Shown piece after piece: positions 48,481 to 60,998 of a stretch of DNA of 64,000 bases; positions within the stretch are counted from its first letter, which is position 1, and the number at the start of each line of letters is the position of its first letter. This DNA comes from Tyto alba (taxonomy: Eukaryota; Chordata; Aves; Strigiformes; Tytonidae). The stretch is from contig NW_024881316.1 in assembly GCF_018691265.1 (NCBI RefSeq), forward strand, positions 11,158,819 through 11,222,818, written 5' to 3'. The translations under genes and the position numbers were made by a program. The notes under the pieces were generated by a model that saw nothing but the letters and a program-made list of their open reading frames with translations, did not search any database and was not told the origin of the DNA.

Positions 48481-51213
48481 TAATGTGAAGAGTAAAGAAA
48501 GCAAGACTGAGTCCAGTTTTTATTTTGTCCTATCTTCCTTTCCAGCATTAGTAAACATTCACTGCAAGCCACATTTTCCAGAAAGAATCACAGAAAAAAA
48601 AAAAAAAAAAGTAAGAAATGGAAAAGGATAGCACCATAGAGCTGGTTAGAGATAAGGAAAGCAGCTGTCTAATTTTAGGCAGAGAGAAAGAGAGAAAAGT
48701 TAAGAAAATCGGTACATTTCTTGAGTGAAAAGAAGGAAGATAAAAAGAGTTCTTTAGAGTGAACAGAAGTCAAAAATGACATCCTAGTCCCTGGGCACAA
48801 CCCAGTGCTTGGCAGAATATTTTCCATAGGATTTAGGAAGAAATTTCCTTAATTTTTCCATATGAAATTTTCCATACAAAGAATTTCCAATCTGAAAACA
48901 ATAAGAGAAATACATACAAGTGCTTTAGCTCTGGCCCTTGAGTAGGGATGCCGTAGTTTAAAGTCACTCAGAGAGTCCACAGGAAGATGCACTCCCTGAC
49001 ACATCTTAGCAGCATGGTGCTTTCCCGTGGTGCCAGCCAAGCATCTCCTTCCCATCCCTGTACACGGGTTCTCGTGCATGGAAGCAGATGGACACCTCAG
49101 AAACTGCAGAATGGTAATAGCAATGAAGTCTGTCCCAAAGCAAATACAGAAAATACAAGCAGATACTCAATAGCAGAGAGCATTTTTGAAAACAATCACT
49201 TACCAGGGGCATTTAGAAAAGTTGCCAGGGAAAATGTGCAAGCCATCCCATTCAGAGTTCATGGGATCTAATTTCAGAGGCATGAAAGTTTGCAGAAAAT
49301 AGTTTTTCAGACACAAAATAAAAATCATCAAGACTATATTTTTTAAAAAGAGAGAGATGGATCCTTGGCCCTATATGGAAGCTGCACAAAGCACTCTTAA
49401 ATGTACCCTAATGAACCTACTAATGTACCTCCTCATGAAATAAATGCTGATTGCCTAAATAGTCCCTATCCAGAAGCCTCTTCTAGAGAAAGTTCAAGGT
49501 GCTGGTTTTGCTTCTGCTTGTGGCCAGTGTTTACAGCCAAAGAGGAGAGACAGGAGTACTTAAGCTGATAATCAGCTTTTTCTTCTGACACAGTTTTAAA
49601 AGCTAACTGGGCAGGTAAGAGTATACAGGAGGTCTGAACGTGCCCAGGGCTGAATTAATGCTGACACTAGACATCACTGTCATGCACAAAGCAAAGACAT
49701 GAGCTATGCAGCTGCTGCCAGTGAGCCCTGGGAGCTGTTTATTTTGTCCAGTGGCTGGTTTTCATCTAAGCACACACCAGCTAGGAGCTTCTCCAGCAAA
49801 GTGAGCTTGCCCAAAGCCACACTTCTCAAAGGGTTATCAGTTATTTTCAGAGGAAACCAAAGCAGGCATTATTAGAGGGTCAGAGATGTCACACCCGCCC
49901 TGACCACTGCTCAGCCAGGTGATGGTCTGGGTGGCTGGTGGTGTGGGACACTCCAATCCCGCTTATGTCCTCACTCCTCAGGGTTTGTACCTCTGTGATC
50001 TCTGTGACCTTACAGTGACGTTGCTTTTGGCCAAGCCCCTAAAGGCATGGCTCTTTCAGGTCATATCTGTAGCCAAGCTGCATCAAAAAGGGGGATGGTA
50101 GGACCCCATTTTCCAAACTTACTTATCAACTCCCCAACACCTTGATGTTCTCAAGATAGAAGAGAAAGGATTTTCCTACCTGCTGCCTGCATTTGTGCAG
50201 CACTTGCCCAAGCTGTATTTGGTCTCACAATCAGTGGCCTCACAGCAAAATATAAAAGCTTACATTGCAACAGACTGACCTGGTGAGATTTGCCAACCGT
50301 GACTTTCATAGCTGCTCTGACTGAGTCCAAAATCCTAAGGTCCCTCTTTGCTGGTAAAACATCTGGCTTGCAGTGTCTGTCACAGCATGCTGCAGGGGTA
50401 CAACTAATTCATTTCATAGCCACCTCATTGTGCCTAATGCAGCACAAAGATAATAAAGCAGTTTCACTCTAAAACACTAGCTCCCAGGTTGGTACAATGG
50501 ATTAAACTGATTAAATCTGGGCCACATCACCCCATGGGGCAATTCATAATGTCAATGGGACATTAAACAGTAGGACTTGTCCTCTTAGCAGTCAAATCAC
50601 ATACCACCCACAGCCCGCTGGAGTCCCCTTCTGTAAAGATCCATGTCAGGCCATGGGCCCTAATATCATGCCTCTGAGTCACCATAAAGGACCACCTCAT
50701 TGAACATTAGGCAATATATGTGTATCTACAGCTGGTCCCTTGGCCAGTTCACAAAGAAAGGCAGGGAGATAACCCACGGTGTACATAATGTTAACAAAAC
50801 TAAGTATTTCACAAAATCTCCTTTCATTTTTCCAGGAACAGCTGCTTTTGATCAGGTGCTGATGGGGGTTTCCAGATCTTGACTGAACCAGCATTTGCTT
50901 CATTTGTGCTCTGGGACATTTGGACATGGTTTCCAGGAAGGTCAGTCCCTTGATGCTGCTGCTGCTGCTACCTGGGCTGGCAAGCCCAGGACGTGCAGCA
51001 CAGTCCCAGCCCATACCTGGGACTTGTCTCCTGTTAAACCACTGATCCCCCTGCCTGTGCCCACCATCTCTGAGCTGTCTCTGCCACCACTATTGTGTTA
51101 GGGAGCCTCTTTGTGCACCTCAGCACCTCTGCAGGGTTTATTTTTATTAGAATTGGCTTAAAGGAATCTTGCAGGAAGACTTGTCCTGAGCCATTACCTT
51201 GTCAGAAGAAAAT
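48481..51213. other. Non-coding stretch without a supported gene
   Basis: Unique sequence with A17 at 48594-48610 soon after the CR1 tail. Nothing else recognised. Frames are short, and the two longest at 48.99-49.27 kb and 50.70-51.01 kb are antisense-paired. Confidence 0.6.
48594..48610. repeat. A17 homopolymer
   Basis: Run of 17 A about 115 bases after the CR1 tail; separate from it. Confidence 0.85.
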
Positions 51214-52025
<812 letters not shown>

Positions 52026-53880
52026 CTTCTTTTCCCTTTTGTAAACTAAAAGCTCTGTTTTCAATTTTTATGGTTTTTAGCCTGAAGAACTGTACAATTC
52101 TTTTTGAAAGAAATATATAAACTGCCATTTGATAAAAAGAAGAAGTTTGCTCTCTAGTGGCTGAATTTAAATAGCTCAAAAAAAAACACAGGCTGATGAA
52201 GAAAGGGAGAGTTTCATCCAAAATGTGCTCAGTTCCTAATCTTTGTGCCACTAAATATTTGCTCTTTGCCAATATTTACTATTGAACAACTACCTATGAT
52301 CAGTGTGATTGTACTAAGGAAAACCAAAGTGCATGGTGTTAAGATCTAATCCCATGGAGTTTCTAGTTGGAAAAGGAAATTACTTCTGTCTCTAAATGCC
52401 TCCTGATGTGGGAAGGGGCTAGGATGGGGTCTGAAGGGTCAACTGGCATGCTGCACAACCGGCATGCTGCACAACTCAGATGTCACTGGCCACAGAATGC
52501 TTATGGGGAGAGCGCTGTCGCAGTGGGTGACTCCTGATGGTGGCATGTGGCCTTTGACCACATCAGGCCAACCCTGCACTATGGCAATTCCATCCGTCAC
52601 GGTATTTTTGAGCTGGGACTGGATTGTGCCACCAGCCAGGATGTCATGGGATGGAAGAGCGCAGGGCTAGGGGTAGCCGAGGTCAGGAGGGAGCAGCGGC
52701 TCTCCCCAGGCCAGGAGGAGGACCACAAACGGTGCCCAGGCTCCTGCACCCGTCCCCGACCCCAGGCCACCTTGCAGAGTTGCGCACTCCGTGTCCGGAT
52801 ACAGAAGAGACTTCCACATACCTGCACATTTGCATTTCTGCCCCTGGTCTTTAGCCTCATGGATTTCAGAGCAAGAAGATCCAGTCCCTGCCCCCCTGTT
52901 TCCTGTCTTGGAGACCCCCATCGCAACCCTTCAGACCATATGTAGACCCCACTGTCCGGGATTGGGAATGTGCTTTTGAGAAGTGCTTTCCCCAGGGTAG
53001 TCCCACTGCCTTTAGGAGAAGAAGGTCAGTGGCAGGTTGTCTGTGTGCCACCACTATCTCATTTCTCTGCTTACAGCACGTCTGGCAGGAGGAGCCAGGT
53101 ACCACAGTGTGATGCGATTAGCCCAGCAACAGCAATGAATCAGACGTTTCCTATTAGCAACTAAGAGGGAACAGGAAAAAACAAAGAAACAAACTGAAGC
53201 TACAGCCTCAGTGAAAGCCAACCCTATCCACTTTTTAAAATTTTTTTAGTGTGATTATTTCATGGAAAAGCCTGTGAGATCTTATGCTTTGGCAGCCAGA
53301 TGGAGAAGGGGATGAGGCAGATGAAAGCAACAGCCAGGTCTCTAAGGCCCACCCGCTTGCGAGGCGCATTCCCAGGCAGAGTAATTGCCAATCAGAAGCA
53401 AACTACTTTATAATTAAAGCATTGTATGAGCAAGGGGATGTCTGAGGCTTTTGCTTAATTGCTAGACGTGGCAGGGAAGCACAGAAGCATGGAGAGAGGG
53501 ACTCAGGCAACACTTGCTGAGATCGGGGAGAGGGTTTTGGCACAGAGCTAATCCAGGGCAGGAGCAGAGCTAGGGGAGGCACAGAGGCACTAGCAATCCT
53601 CCAGCCAAACCCTGCTCTGTCTTAGCCCAGGAGAGCATCTATACTACTTCCTCCTTCCACACACCCAGGGCAGGCAGGGGCACAGCCAGGCCCTGAGGGA
53701 CCTGTTTCCCAAAAGAGGAGCCCCGTGCATTTTGTCACCGTGGATCATGCAAGTCTGAGCCATGCCCCATCGCTTCTGCTGCTCTTGCTCCTGGCCCACG
53801 GACTGGCTTGCACATTGCATTGAGGAGCCATCCACAGACCATGGGCCCTGCAACGTCCTCCGTTGGGAGCCCTTCTCTTT
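52026..53880. other. Non-coding stretch without a supported gene
   Basis: Unique sequence. A 15-bp word, GGCATGCTGCACAAC, is repeated at 52445-52459 and 52461-52475. The part at 52.6-52.9 kb is GC-rich with overlapping frames on both strands. No gene recognised. Confidence 0.6.
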
Positions 53881-53881
53881 T

Positions 53882-54117
53882 CTTGCCATCATTCCTTTTC
53901 AGAAGATGGGTCTAGGTGTTTGATTACGATGCCAGACTACCTCTCTTAGCTGCCCTTCTCCTCATGCTCAGGAAATCCTCTTTTGCAGCTTAAAACCAGA
54001 AAGAGAGTGCTGTGGTTACCTAATCTGGTCTCCATAACCTGGTTCATTTGGCCTCCCAGGACCAAGCCCTTCTTGAACAAAGGTATATCTTTGGGAAATG
54101 GCTTTTGTGTGAGAGGA
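53882..54117 (+). repeat. Unidentified repeat, copy 1 of 2
   Basis: Aligns colinearly, with gaps, to 54908-55141 about 1 kb downstream in the same direction. Shared words in order: CCATCATTCCTT, GACTACCT, CTCCTCATG, ACCAGAAAGA, CATAACCTGG, CCTCC and TGTGAG. Identity by eye is about two thirds. I do not recognise the family; it may be an old transposable element or a local duplication. Confidence 0.6.
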
Positions 54118-54907
54118 ACTGCAGGGTGATAAAGAAAGGTCATCCCTGAGATCAAGCACTTTGCATGGGAGAATCTCACCCCACAGAGCAGCAATTCTAT
54201 TATTGGGTATGATTGTTGAATTTTGATCTTGAAACAAATAATACATACTCATTTACAGAACAAAGCCATCCACACAGTCATATTTCATCATTACAGCGTT
54301 GCAGCATTTTGGAAATATTTTTTTTTAAGTTTGAGGTTAGTAATACTGTAGACGGAAAATGCAGAACCAGCTCTAGAAACCATCTCTGAGCTTAATCAGA
54401 CCCCTGGAGATGAGGAAGTGACTGCATTAGTTCCTAGGGCTGTCTTTGGGTACAGCATCGTTTCCTATTCTGAGCCAGTCCAGAGTGGCATAGATCAGTG
54501 GGAACCAGACGCAGGTTTTGGGGCTCTTTGCTAATCCCTAACCTCCCCCAGTAACCACCATCCTCTTCCAAGTACCTCCAGCACCAGCTGCCATGGTGTG
54601 CTCTCTGCACACCATCAGCTGGACCACACAGAGCTACTTCAGAGAAAGATGCTATTAATCCATCCCAGAAGGGACCATCAACCCTTCCTTCTGATACAAG
54701 GCAGCAGTAATACTACTGAGCATGGAGTTAGGTTGATGTCAAGATCAAACAATCCAGAGCTATGCCAGTGGGACTGGTAAAACAAATCATTCTCCTTCTT
54801 GGGGGTCTTTAATTCAAACAGGCCTGAGAAAAAAGAAAATGTATATCAGCACTCTCCTGAAAATATCAGAGACCTTCCAGGATGTCGAAGCACCATATAT
54901 TCCCCTT
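54118..54907. other. Spacer between the two repeat copies, nothing recognised
   Basis: Unique sequence, no gene, no recognised repeat. A short T/A-rich patch lies at about 54318-54330. Confidence 0.6.
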
Positions 54908-55141
54908 TCTTCCCATCATTCCTTCCAAGAGGCTAAAACTACTACCTTGGCCATGATATTGGACTACCTTCTCCAGCTGCTCTGCTCCTCATGTGATAGA
55001 GTCTAACACCAGAAAGATACCACTGTGACTATGTTTTCTGATCTTCTACATAACCTGGCCCAGTGGACCTCCTGGAAGTGATCAAAGGTCCACTTTTAAG
55101 AAAAACACCATGAATGTTAAGTTTCCTGTGAGGGAGCAACC
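54908..55141 (+). repeat. Unidentified repeat, copy 2 of 2
   Basis: Second copy of the sequence at 53882-54117, same direction. Relative to copy 1 it lacks about 15 bases after CTCCTCATG. The end of similarity near TGTGAGGGAGCAAC is approximate. No coding frame is shared by both copies. Confidence 0.6.
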
Positions 55142-57058
55142 ACTTCAACCTTGGTTGAAGTCACTGAAGTCCAGAGACTATTACACTCACAGTAAGAAAA
55201 TGCATCTTATTTTTGTCTGAGTTTTCTTACTTTCAGCTTCCCCCCACTGCTTTTTCTGTTTTTCCATGAGAACAAAGAGCCTTCTGCCATCAAACATCTG
55301 TCGTCATCCAGGCAATGGTAACCAGTGACCCGCCCTCTTCTCAGCCTTCCTTCCAATGAGCCAGACAGAGGGAGGCCCTGGAGAAATTCTAATGTGCTGC
55401 CACTTCTGGTCCCAGATTTGCGACTTCATGTTAGACATGTGTTCAAGCACATGTTGTTCGTTTGCACCCAGCTGAACAACTGATCCTCCTATGACCTGAC
55501 CTTAAACATTCTCTGTTGTCATCTGCTGATGTTATCAGTAATGGGTCCTCCTTCCACAGCATCAATAACGTATTCAGCAGAAACACAGCTTTTGGATGAT
55601 GATTTGTATCTGTGCTTATGGATGGATGCCAAACAGTCACTGAAGACAAATCTAATGCTCTTTAGGCAGATCAGAACCAAGAAATTAGGTCTTACACACA
55701 GGATGGAGGATCTTGTCTGGAAAGCAGTGACCCCAGAGAGGGCACAAGACAAAGAAGCAGGTTGAACACCAGGTCCTTGGGAGGCCTTGGTCACCCTTCC
55801 TGGCCAATCTGGTCCTTCTTTAATGAGAAAGACCAGATCTTACCTGCCCTGGAGGTAGAAATCTGTCAGGGCTATGCCTGAAACCCTGCTTACCAAATGG
55901 TCTCCCCTCAGGAACAATCCCTCCTGCCTACAGACCATAAACCAACCTGAGTGAGGAGGACATGCCCAGTGAGGTCTCCCCTGGCTTCTGAGGCTGGACA
56001 TGCTGTTCCAGGTGGAAGGCAAAGTCATCCAAGTTGCTGAAATGTCTGTTGTGCACCTTAAAGTGTGTGGGGAAGCTGGCAGAAATGGCAAGCAGACTGG
56101 GGAGAGGGGACATGTGTTAGTGCAACGTGACGGGAGTAGAAAATACATCACACCAAGCTTTGATGTCACCCTTAATAAACTCTTAGAAACAGTTTTTCTG
56201 ATTTCCTTTCCAGCACTGCCACACAACTATATTAGATTTTGCTTACGGACAATCCAACCAATGCTTCACCAAAACCTAAGGCTCTCTGAACAAGACACCC
56301 TGGAAGCTCGTTAGTGTAAGCTACACTTCAGCAAGCTGAATGTTGCATAAAGCGGCTTTTTTTTTTGACCAGCATTGAATCTGAATGAACTCCTCTTTTG
56401 ACTCAGCTTTCATTCCTGGGAATCTAAGACCTTACATCCCTGCTTTTTAAAGGGACTTAGTTCCCGTCTCACTGAAAGTGAAATCAGGGCTGATTAATTC
56501 TGTTGACTTGGGTGCTGTGCTGTGAACAGGAGATGTCTTTTAATGTAGCTCAAACTTCTTTTAAAAGTGTATCTAATGAATAAAAGTGAATGATGGGGTT
56601 GTTCTTATGTATTCTTAATGTTGCCAGGGAAACTATTTCCTGCCAGTATTTATCCCAATCTCTGTTTTTTCAGGGAGGGGAGGTAAACCTTCCAAAATAA
56701 ACAGACAATACTCTGAAATGAAGGTACTTATTAATGAGACAGGGTAGCCCCAAGATACACAGCATGGGATCTGGTATTTTTCCAGTCGAGGTCACTAGTT
56801 GAAATACATTCCAAATTAATAGCTTCTGAAAAAAAAAAAAGAAAAATTATACAGCTAATGGACAGTCTGTATTGCTGGTGGTCTGTGTCTAGTCCATCTT
56901 GAAGGGGGCTGTATCTGAGGGAAAAAAAGGCATTAATCAGTATTGTGTGCAGCTGCCCCTTGAAGTCTATTCCGACCTAGAGCTGGTTCTTCCAGACCAA
57001 ACTGGACACACGTCTGGAAAGCACTGCAAGGACCTGGCAATCCTGTGAGTAAGGAGAG

Positions 57059-57101
57059 GCACTTGTGGTGGGCCCACAGAAGCACTTGTGGCGCTCACAG
57101 A
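57059..57101. repeat. Imperfect two-copy tandem duplication
   Basis: GCACTTGTGG starts at 57059 and again at 57082, each followed by a G/C-rich stretch ending in CACAGA. Local duplication of about 23 bp. Confidence 0.65.
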
Positions 57102-57693
57102 GCACCTTGCAGAGGATCTGAACCCCATACAGGGCCCACAACACAACTGCCTGCCACCGACTTACACAATGTGGCCAGGGTCCTTGTTCCTCATGAGTGA
57201 ACTGAATATATCCTTAGAAAAACAACAGAGATGGAAAGAAACGTGTGCAGCTGCCATTGGTTTGGTGGGATTGACTGCACTTGAGAAAGGGTGCCCATCT
57301 CCTTCCCTCTTCCCAAGAAGGAATCCAGTACTGAAGCGGGATGGTTAGATCCATGTTTATGCCAATAACCTAGACCTCAGTTTCTCACTTTTCATGTGCT
57401 CTGCAACCTCACTCCATCAGAAATAGGTAATAGCACTTCTCTATCTCACAGAGAGGTAAATACATAAAAGACTGAGACATGGAAATATCATTGTCCTGAG
57501 GACTAAAAATATACTTTCAGTGCCACATTGCCTTGTGCTATCAAAAATGACAACACTGTAATTATCGTCCTGCCTTCTGTTCCCAACAGACAACACATCA
57601 CTTCCCTTACATTTCATAAGTCCCTGGCAGAAAGCAGCTCTCTCAAATGGGATCTCCCTTTCTGGAGATCTGGAGATCCACCTTGTCCTGGAG

Positions 57694-57711
57694 AAAAAAA
57701 AAAAAAAAAAA
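57694..57711. repeat. A18 homopolymer
   Basis: Run of 18 A followed by CAAAACAGC. Simple repeat. Confidence 0.85.
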
Positions 57712-59499
57712 CAAAACAGCCCTGGTGTCCTCAGCTGGTGATTTGCATGCGAGCTCCCTGCAGAGCCGATGGGCTGGTGTATGACATGTAGCACATCACA
57801 ATGTACAAGGAGAAAGCACGAGAATGAGGATGAGGATGCTGCCACCCACCTGCCACAGGTGTCCCCTTTGGGGCCACCATGGAGTAATTCTGGAAGCCAA
57901 AACCCCATGGTGATGGGGCCAGCAGGAAGAAAAGCAGGGTGGAGAAAAAAGTAACCACACTTGCCCTCTTCACCTCTGTTCAGGTGTTCATAACTCCCTG
58001 ATACATTTTCCATTTTGCTGTCTTAAACATTCCTTGTCATGTCAGAGCAAGAGTTTGGTGGGAAAGCCTTCATCAAGATTATATGCAAATATATTAAAAT
58101 AGGAGCATATTGATAGAGACATATGTTGTGGATCCCATGGATGTGTTTGGCCTGTAGCTTTTCAACTAGAGAGTGCTGTCTAAGTTGAAATCCTAGCCCT
58201 GTGAAAGCCAGGGGTGTTCTTCCAGTGACTGCAGTGGGCTGGGGATGTGGCTCCCCATGTTCGGTGCCCAGGAGTTTCTGCTGATGTGTGAAGGAAGTGG
58301 CTGGCCTGGCAGGCACTGTGCCTGGCTGTTGAGGTTTGCAGGACTCCGGGATGGGAAACAGTGAGGGGTGTGATGAAAGTTTGGGGAGGAACTGGGCCCT
58401 CACATGAGCACCCAGAACATCCTGCCATTTCTTCTCCTTTCCTAAAAGTGTGACCCAGTGTGCAACCAGGTCCCTCCTGGGACGGCAACTGAAGCCATGT
58501 TTTGAAAGACAGCCTCTCAAAACAGTGCAAACTTCTGCAGGGGCCTTTTCTGTTCCTGAAAGGGTTTACTTCATTTGTGTCAGTTGCCAGCAAACTTAAG
58601 ACTACTTCTCATTAAGCCAAAAGAAGAGTGGCAACAAAGGATTTAAAAGATCAGCATTTAAACCAACCCAAATGAAAAAGATAAAACTGCTTTTTGGAGA
58701 CAGGCCATCAGTCTGCAGATGTCACAGGCTGGGTTAAATTAGGAAGTCTCACCACACCCCTGCATTTGAGATAGCTCTGAGAGATAGCTAAGCACATATT
58801 TAAACTGAAAACAAAAGCAAACACACGAAGCTGCTCTAAATTCTGGGCAGAGAAGATGGGCAGAGGGTGGAGTTGCATTTTCTGAGAGGCTGAGACTCCC
58901 TTCCCATGCCCAGGGCTGGTGATGGTCACCCCTGGGGCATCATGCCCAGGGCTGGGCACAGAGAATGAGCTGCTGGGGGCAGGGGTGGCAGTAGAATTTC
59001 TGGTCCTGGCTTCCTATGAAAGGGAACACGAAGGGTGCTGCACCCTGCACATTGCCTTGAGCACAGGGCACGAGTAAGGGAAAGGAGCAGGGAGGCAACA
59101 CATGGAAGCAGACCTGTTGGATTCAGATCAGAAAATGTAACTGCCTGTATAGCTGTGCTGGCTTAGGGTGAGAAAAAACATCATGCTTCCCAGCCCCCAG
59201 AGCCATCCCAGGCAACCTGGGGTGTGCACACAGCAACTCCATCAGCAGACACCTTTTGTCAGCTTATTTTCAAGGAGATCATAGTTGATAGCTGCACCAT
59301 AGACACCGCTTTTGGAGCCCTCGGCTGCACTGTCACCACACCAGCCTTGCTCAATACCGGGTACCCTGGAAGGCAGACCAGGAGTACTCAGCTCCTGGGA
59401 TGTAGGTCACATCTGAGTCTGACATCCTGAGATGTAAGAGGGGAGTGAGGCACGGAGCTCTATTTATACTAAGGAACTCTTACACATGCAGCATAAGTA

Positions 59500-59880
59500 T
59501 TTGAGTATATAATATTGAACTATTAAAAAGGCTTTTCTTTTGTGGTATTTAGAGTAGTACTTAAATCAAGACCTAGTCTGTCTCTTGACAGTATTATCTC
59601 TGAAATTTTCTGCTGTTCGGTCGATGGAAGGATGAAGTATCATTACAGCTTCTTGCCAACGTGCAGTATGATGCAGTTAATTAAAGAAACATAAAGTTCA
59701 CATGTGATGCTAAAGATCACCTCTGCGCCTCTGAATGCACACTGGCATTAAATCAGCTGGGTAATGATGGGATAATTTTGCTCGCCATATTAAGCTGAGG
59801 TTTATACAGTCCATTATAGGAAGGAAATGTCACCTTATGATTTAGCTGAAGGTGATGTCAGACTGTATGGTCTATAATTT
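59500..59880. other. AT-rich segment, possible conserved non-coding element
   Basis: Contains CAGTTAATTAAAG, GGGATAATTTTG, GCCATATTAAG and similar words in non-repetitive sequence of even texture over nearly 400 bases, with few open frames. Suggestive of a regulatory element, but conservation cannot be seen from one genome. Confidence 0.15.
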
Positions 59881-60388
59881 AGGCCAGATTTCCAATAATA
59901 TTTTGATTTGATGACTCTGAAGTATGAACTTTGAATGGTCAGACTTCTGAGCACCCTTAAGCATAGGGTGCATAAATAGCTGGAGATGCCAGAGGAAATG
60001 CTCACAGCCCTGCTGCCCCTCTACTGCCCTGTGCACCTCCTCTGGCTGGCAAAACAACTCTGCAGGGCTGCATTTGCTGTATTTGCACAGGTAACGGCTG
60101 GGTGCACACAATGGCCTCACCCAGGGAAGAACTCAGCAACAGATGATAGGAAATCTGAGAATAGGTGTGTCTCATGCTCACATCAACCTTTCTGAGGGAA
60201 AACTGTCAGGAAAAGCGTGGCTTTCAAATAAACAACGGCAGTATGGTAGAGTTACCCTCAGTAAACACACACTTGAAGGGAGACAGGCGACTAAATCCAC
60301 AGCATCAGAGGTTTAATACAGAAGGTTGAAAGAAACAAAGAAAAAAAAAATTGGTTGCTTCAGCACCACAAAGTTCTCTTTGAATAAT

Positions 60389-60407
60389 AAAAAAAAAAAA
60401 AAAAAAA
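60389..60407. repeat. A19 homopolymer
   Basis: Run of 19 A preceded by GAATAAT and followed by CAACAAAAC. A shorter A9-10 run lies about 50 bases upstream. Confidence 0.85.
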
Positions 60408-60934
60408 CAACAAAACTCTTTAGATTTCACATTTCCCAGGTTGTGTATAATATTACCACACAGCAGAGGCAGTAATTATTTTTTAAAGATACATAAACTA
60501 TGTGCCAGGCACAAAATCTCAGGGGATGATACATCACTTGCCTTTGGTCTCCACCGCCTCTGCTTGGAAGTCCATTTTAGCAGTGTCCTGAACACAGCTG
60601 CCCTGTGCTGTGAGTCAGGAAGAGCATTTCTATGCCCACACTCCAGCCCCATTGTCCTCAGGGAAACACATGCCCTGACACTCTGCCTGGTCAAGAGCCC
60701 AGCTTTCAGCAGGGTTAACCATTTCAGGCTTCAGTTCCTATTTACCATTCCCATTTACTTGCCCCACCAGCCCTGTACATGTCAACTCTCCAGTCTCTCA
60801 GGCTGTGAATCCCAAAGCATGAGCAAAACTCTGCAGCAACGATGTGCTTGCACAAGGTTGAGTAAATAGAAAAGATGAAAACCCAGGCAAGCTGGGCTAC
60901 GACTGGCTGCTGGTTGTTGCGTTGGAGCAAGGAT

Positions 60935-60998
60935 CACCGAACGGTTGGGGACTCGATTTCAAAGGTCCTTTCCAACTTAAATAATGATTCTGTGATGC
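60935..60998 (+). mobile_element. CR1 LINE 3' tail fragment, plus strand
   Basis: GGTTGGGGACTCGATTTCAA followed by AGGTCCTTTCCAACTTAAAT and ATGATTCTGTGATG is the last part of a CR1 3' end with one-and-a-half tail units. Only about 60 bases are clearly CR1; the preceding 40 may belong to it in degraded form. Old, heavily truncated copy. Confidence 0.8.

Larger units (their letters stand above)
55142..60934. other. Non-coding stretch without a supported gene
   Basis: Unique sequence. It contains A18 at 57694-57711, A19 at 60389-60407 and an imperfect tandem duplication at 57059-57101 (GCACTTGTGG repeated). An AT-rich part at 59500-59880 may be a conserved non-coding element. Frames up to 190 codons at 57.4-58.0 kb cross the A run and are not convincing. 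Confidence 0.55.

Noticed and set aside
57441..58013. 190-codon minus frame
   Set aside because: It crosses an A18 run (poly-Phe in the product), has no domain, and the opposite strand is also open in places.
58023..58593. Two overlapping minus frames of 165 and 137 codons
   Set aside because: Overlapping frames in GC-richer DNA with no domain, no consistent frame and no splice or promoter context.
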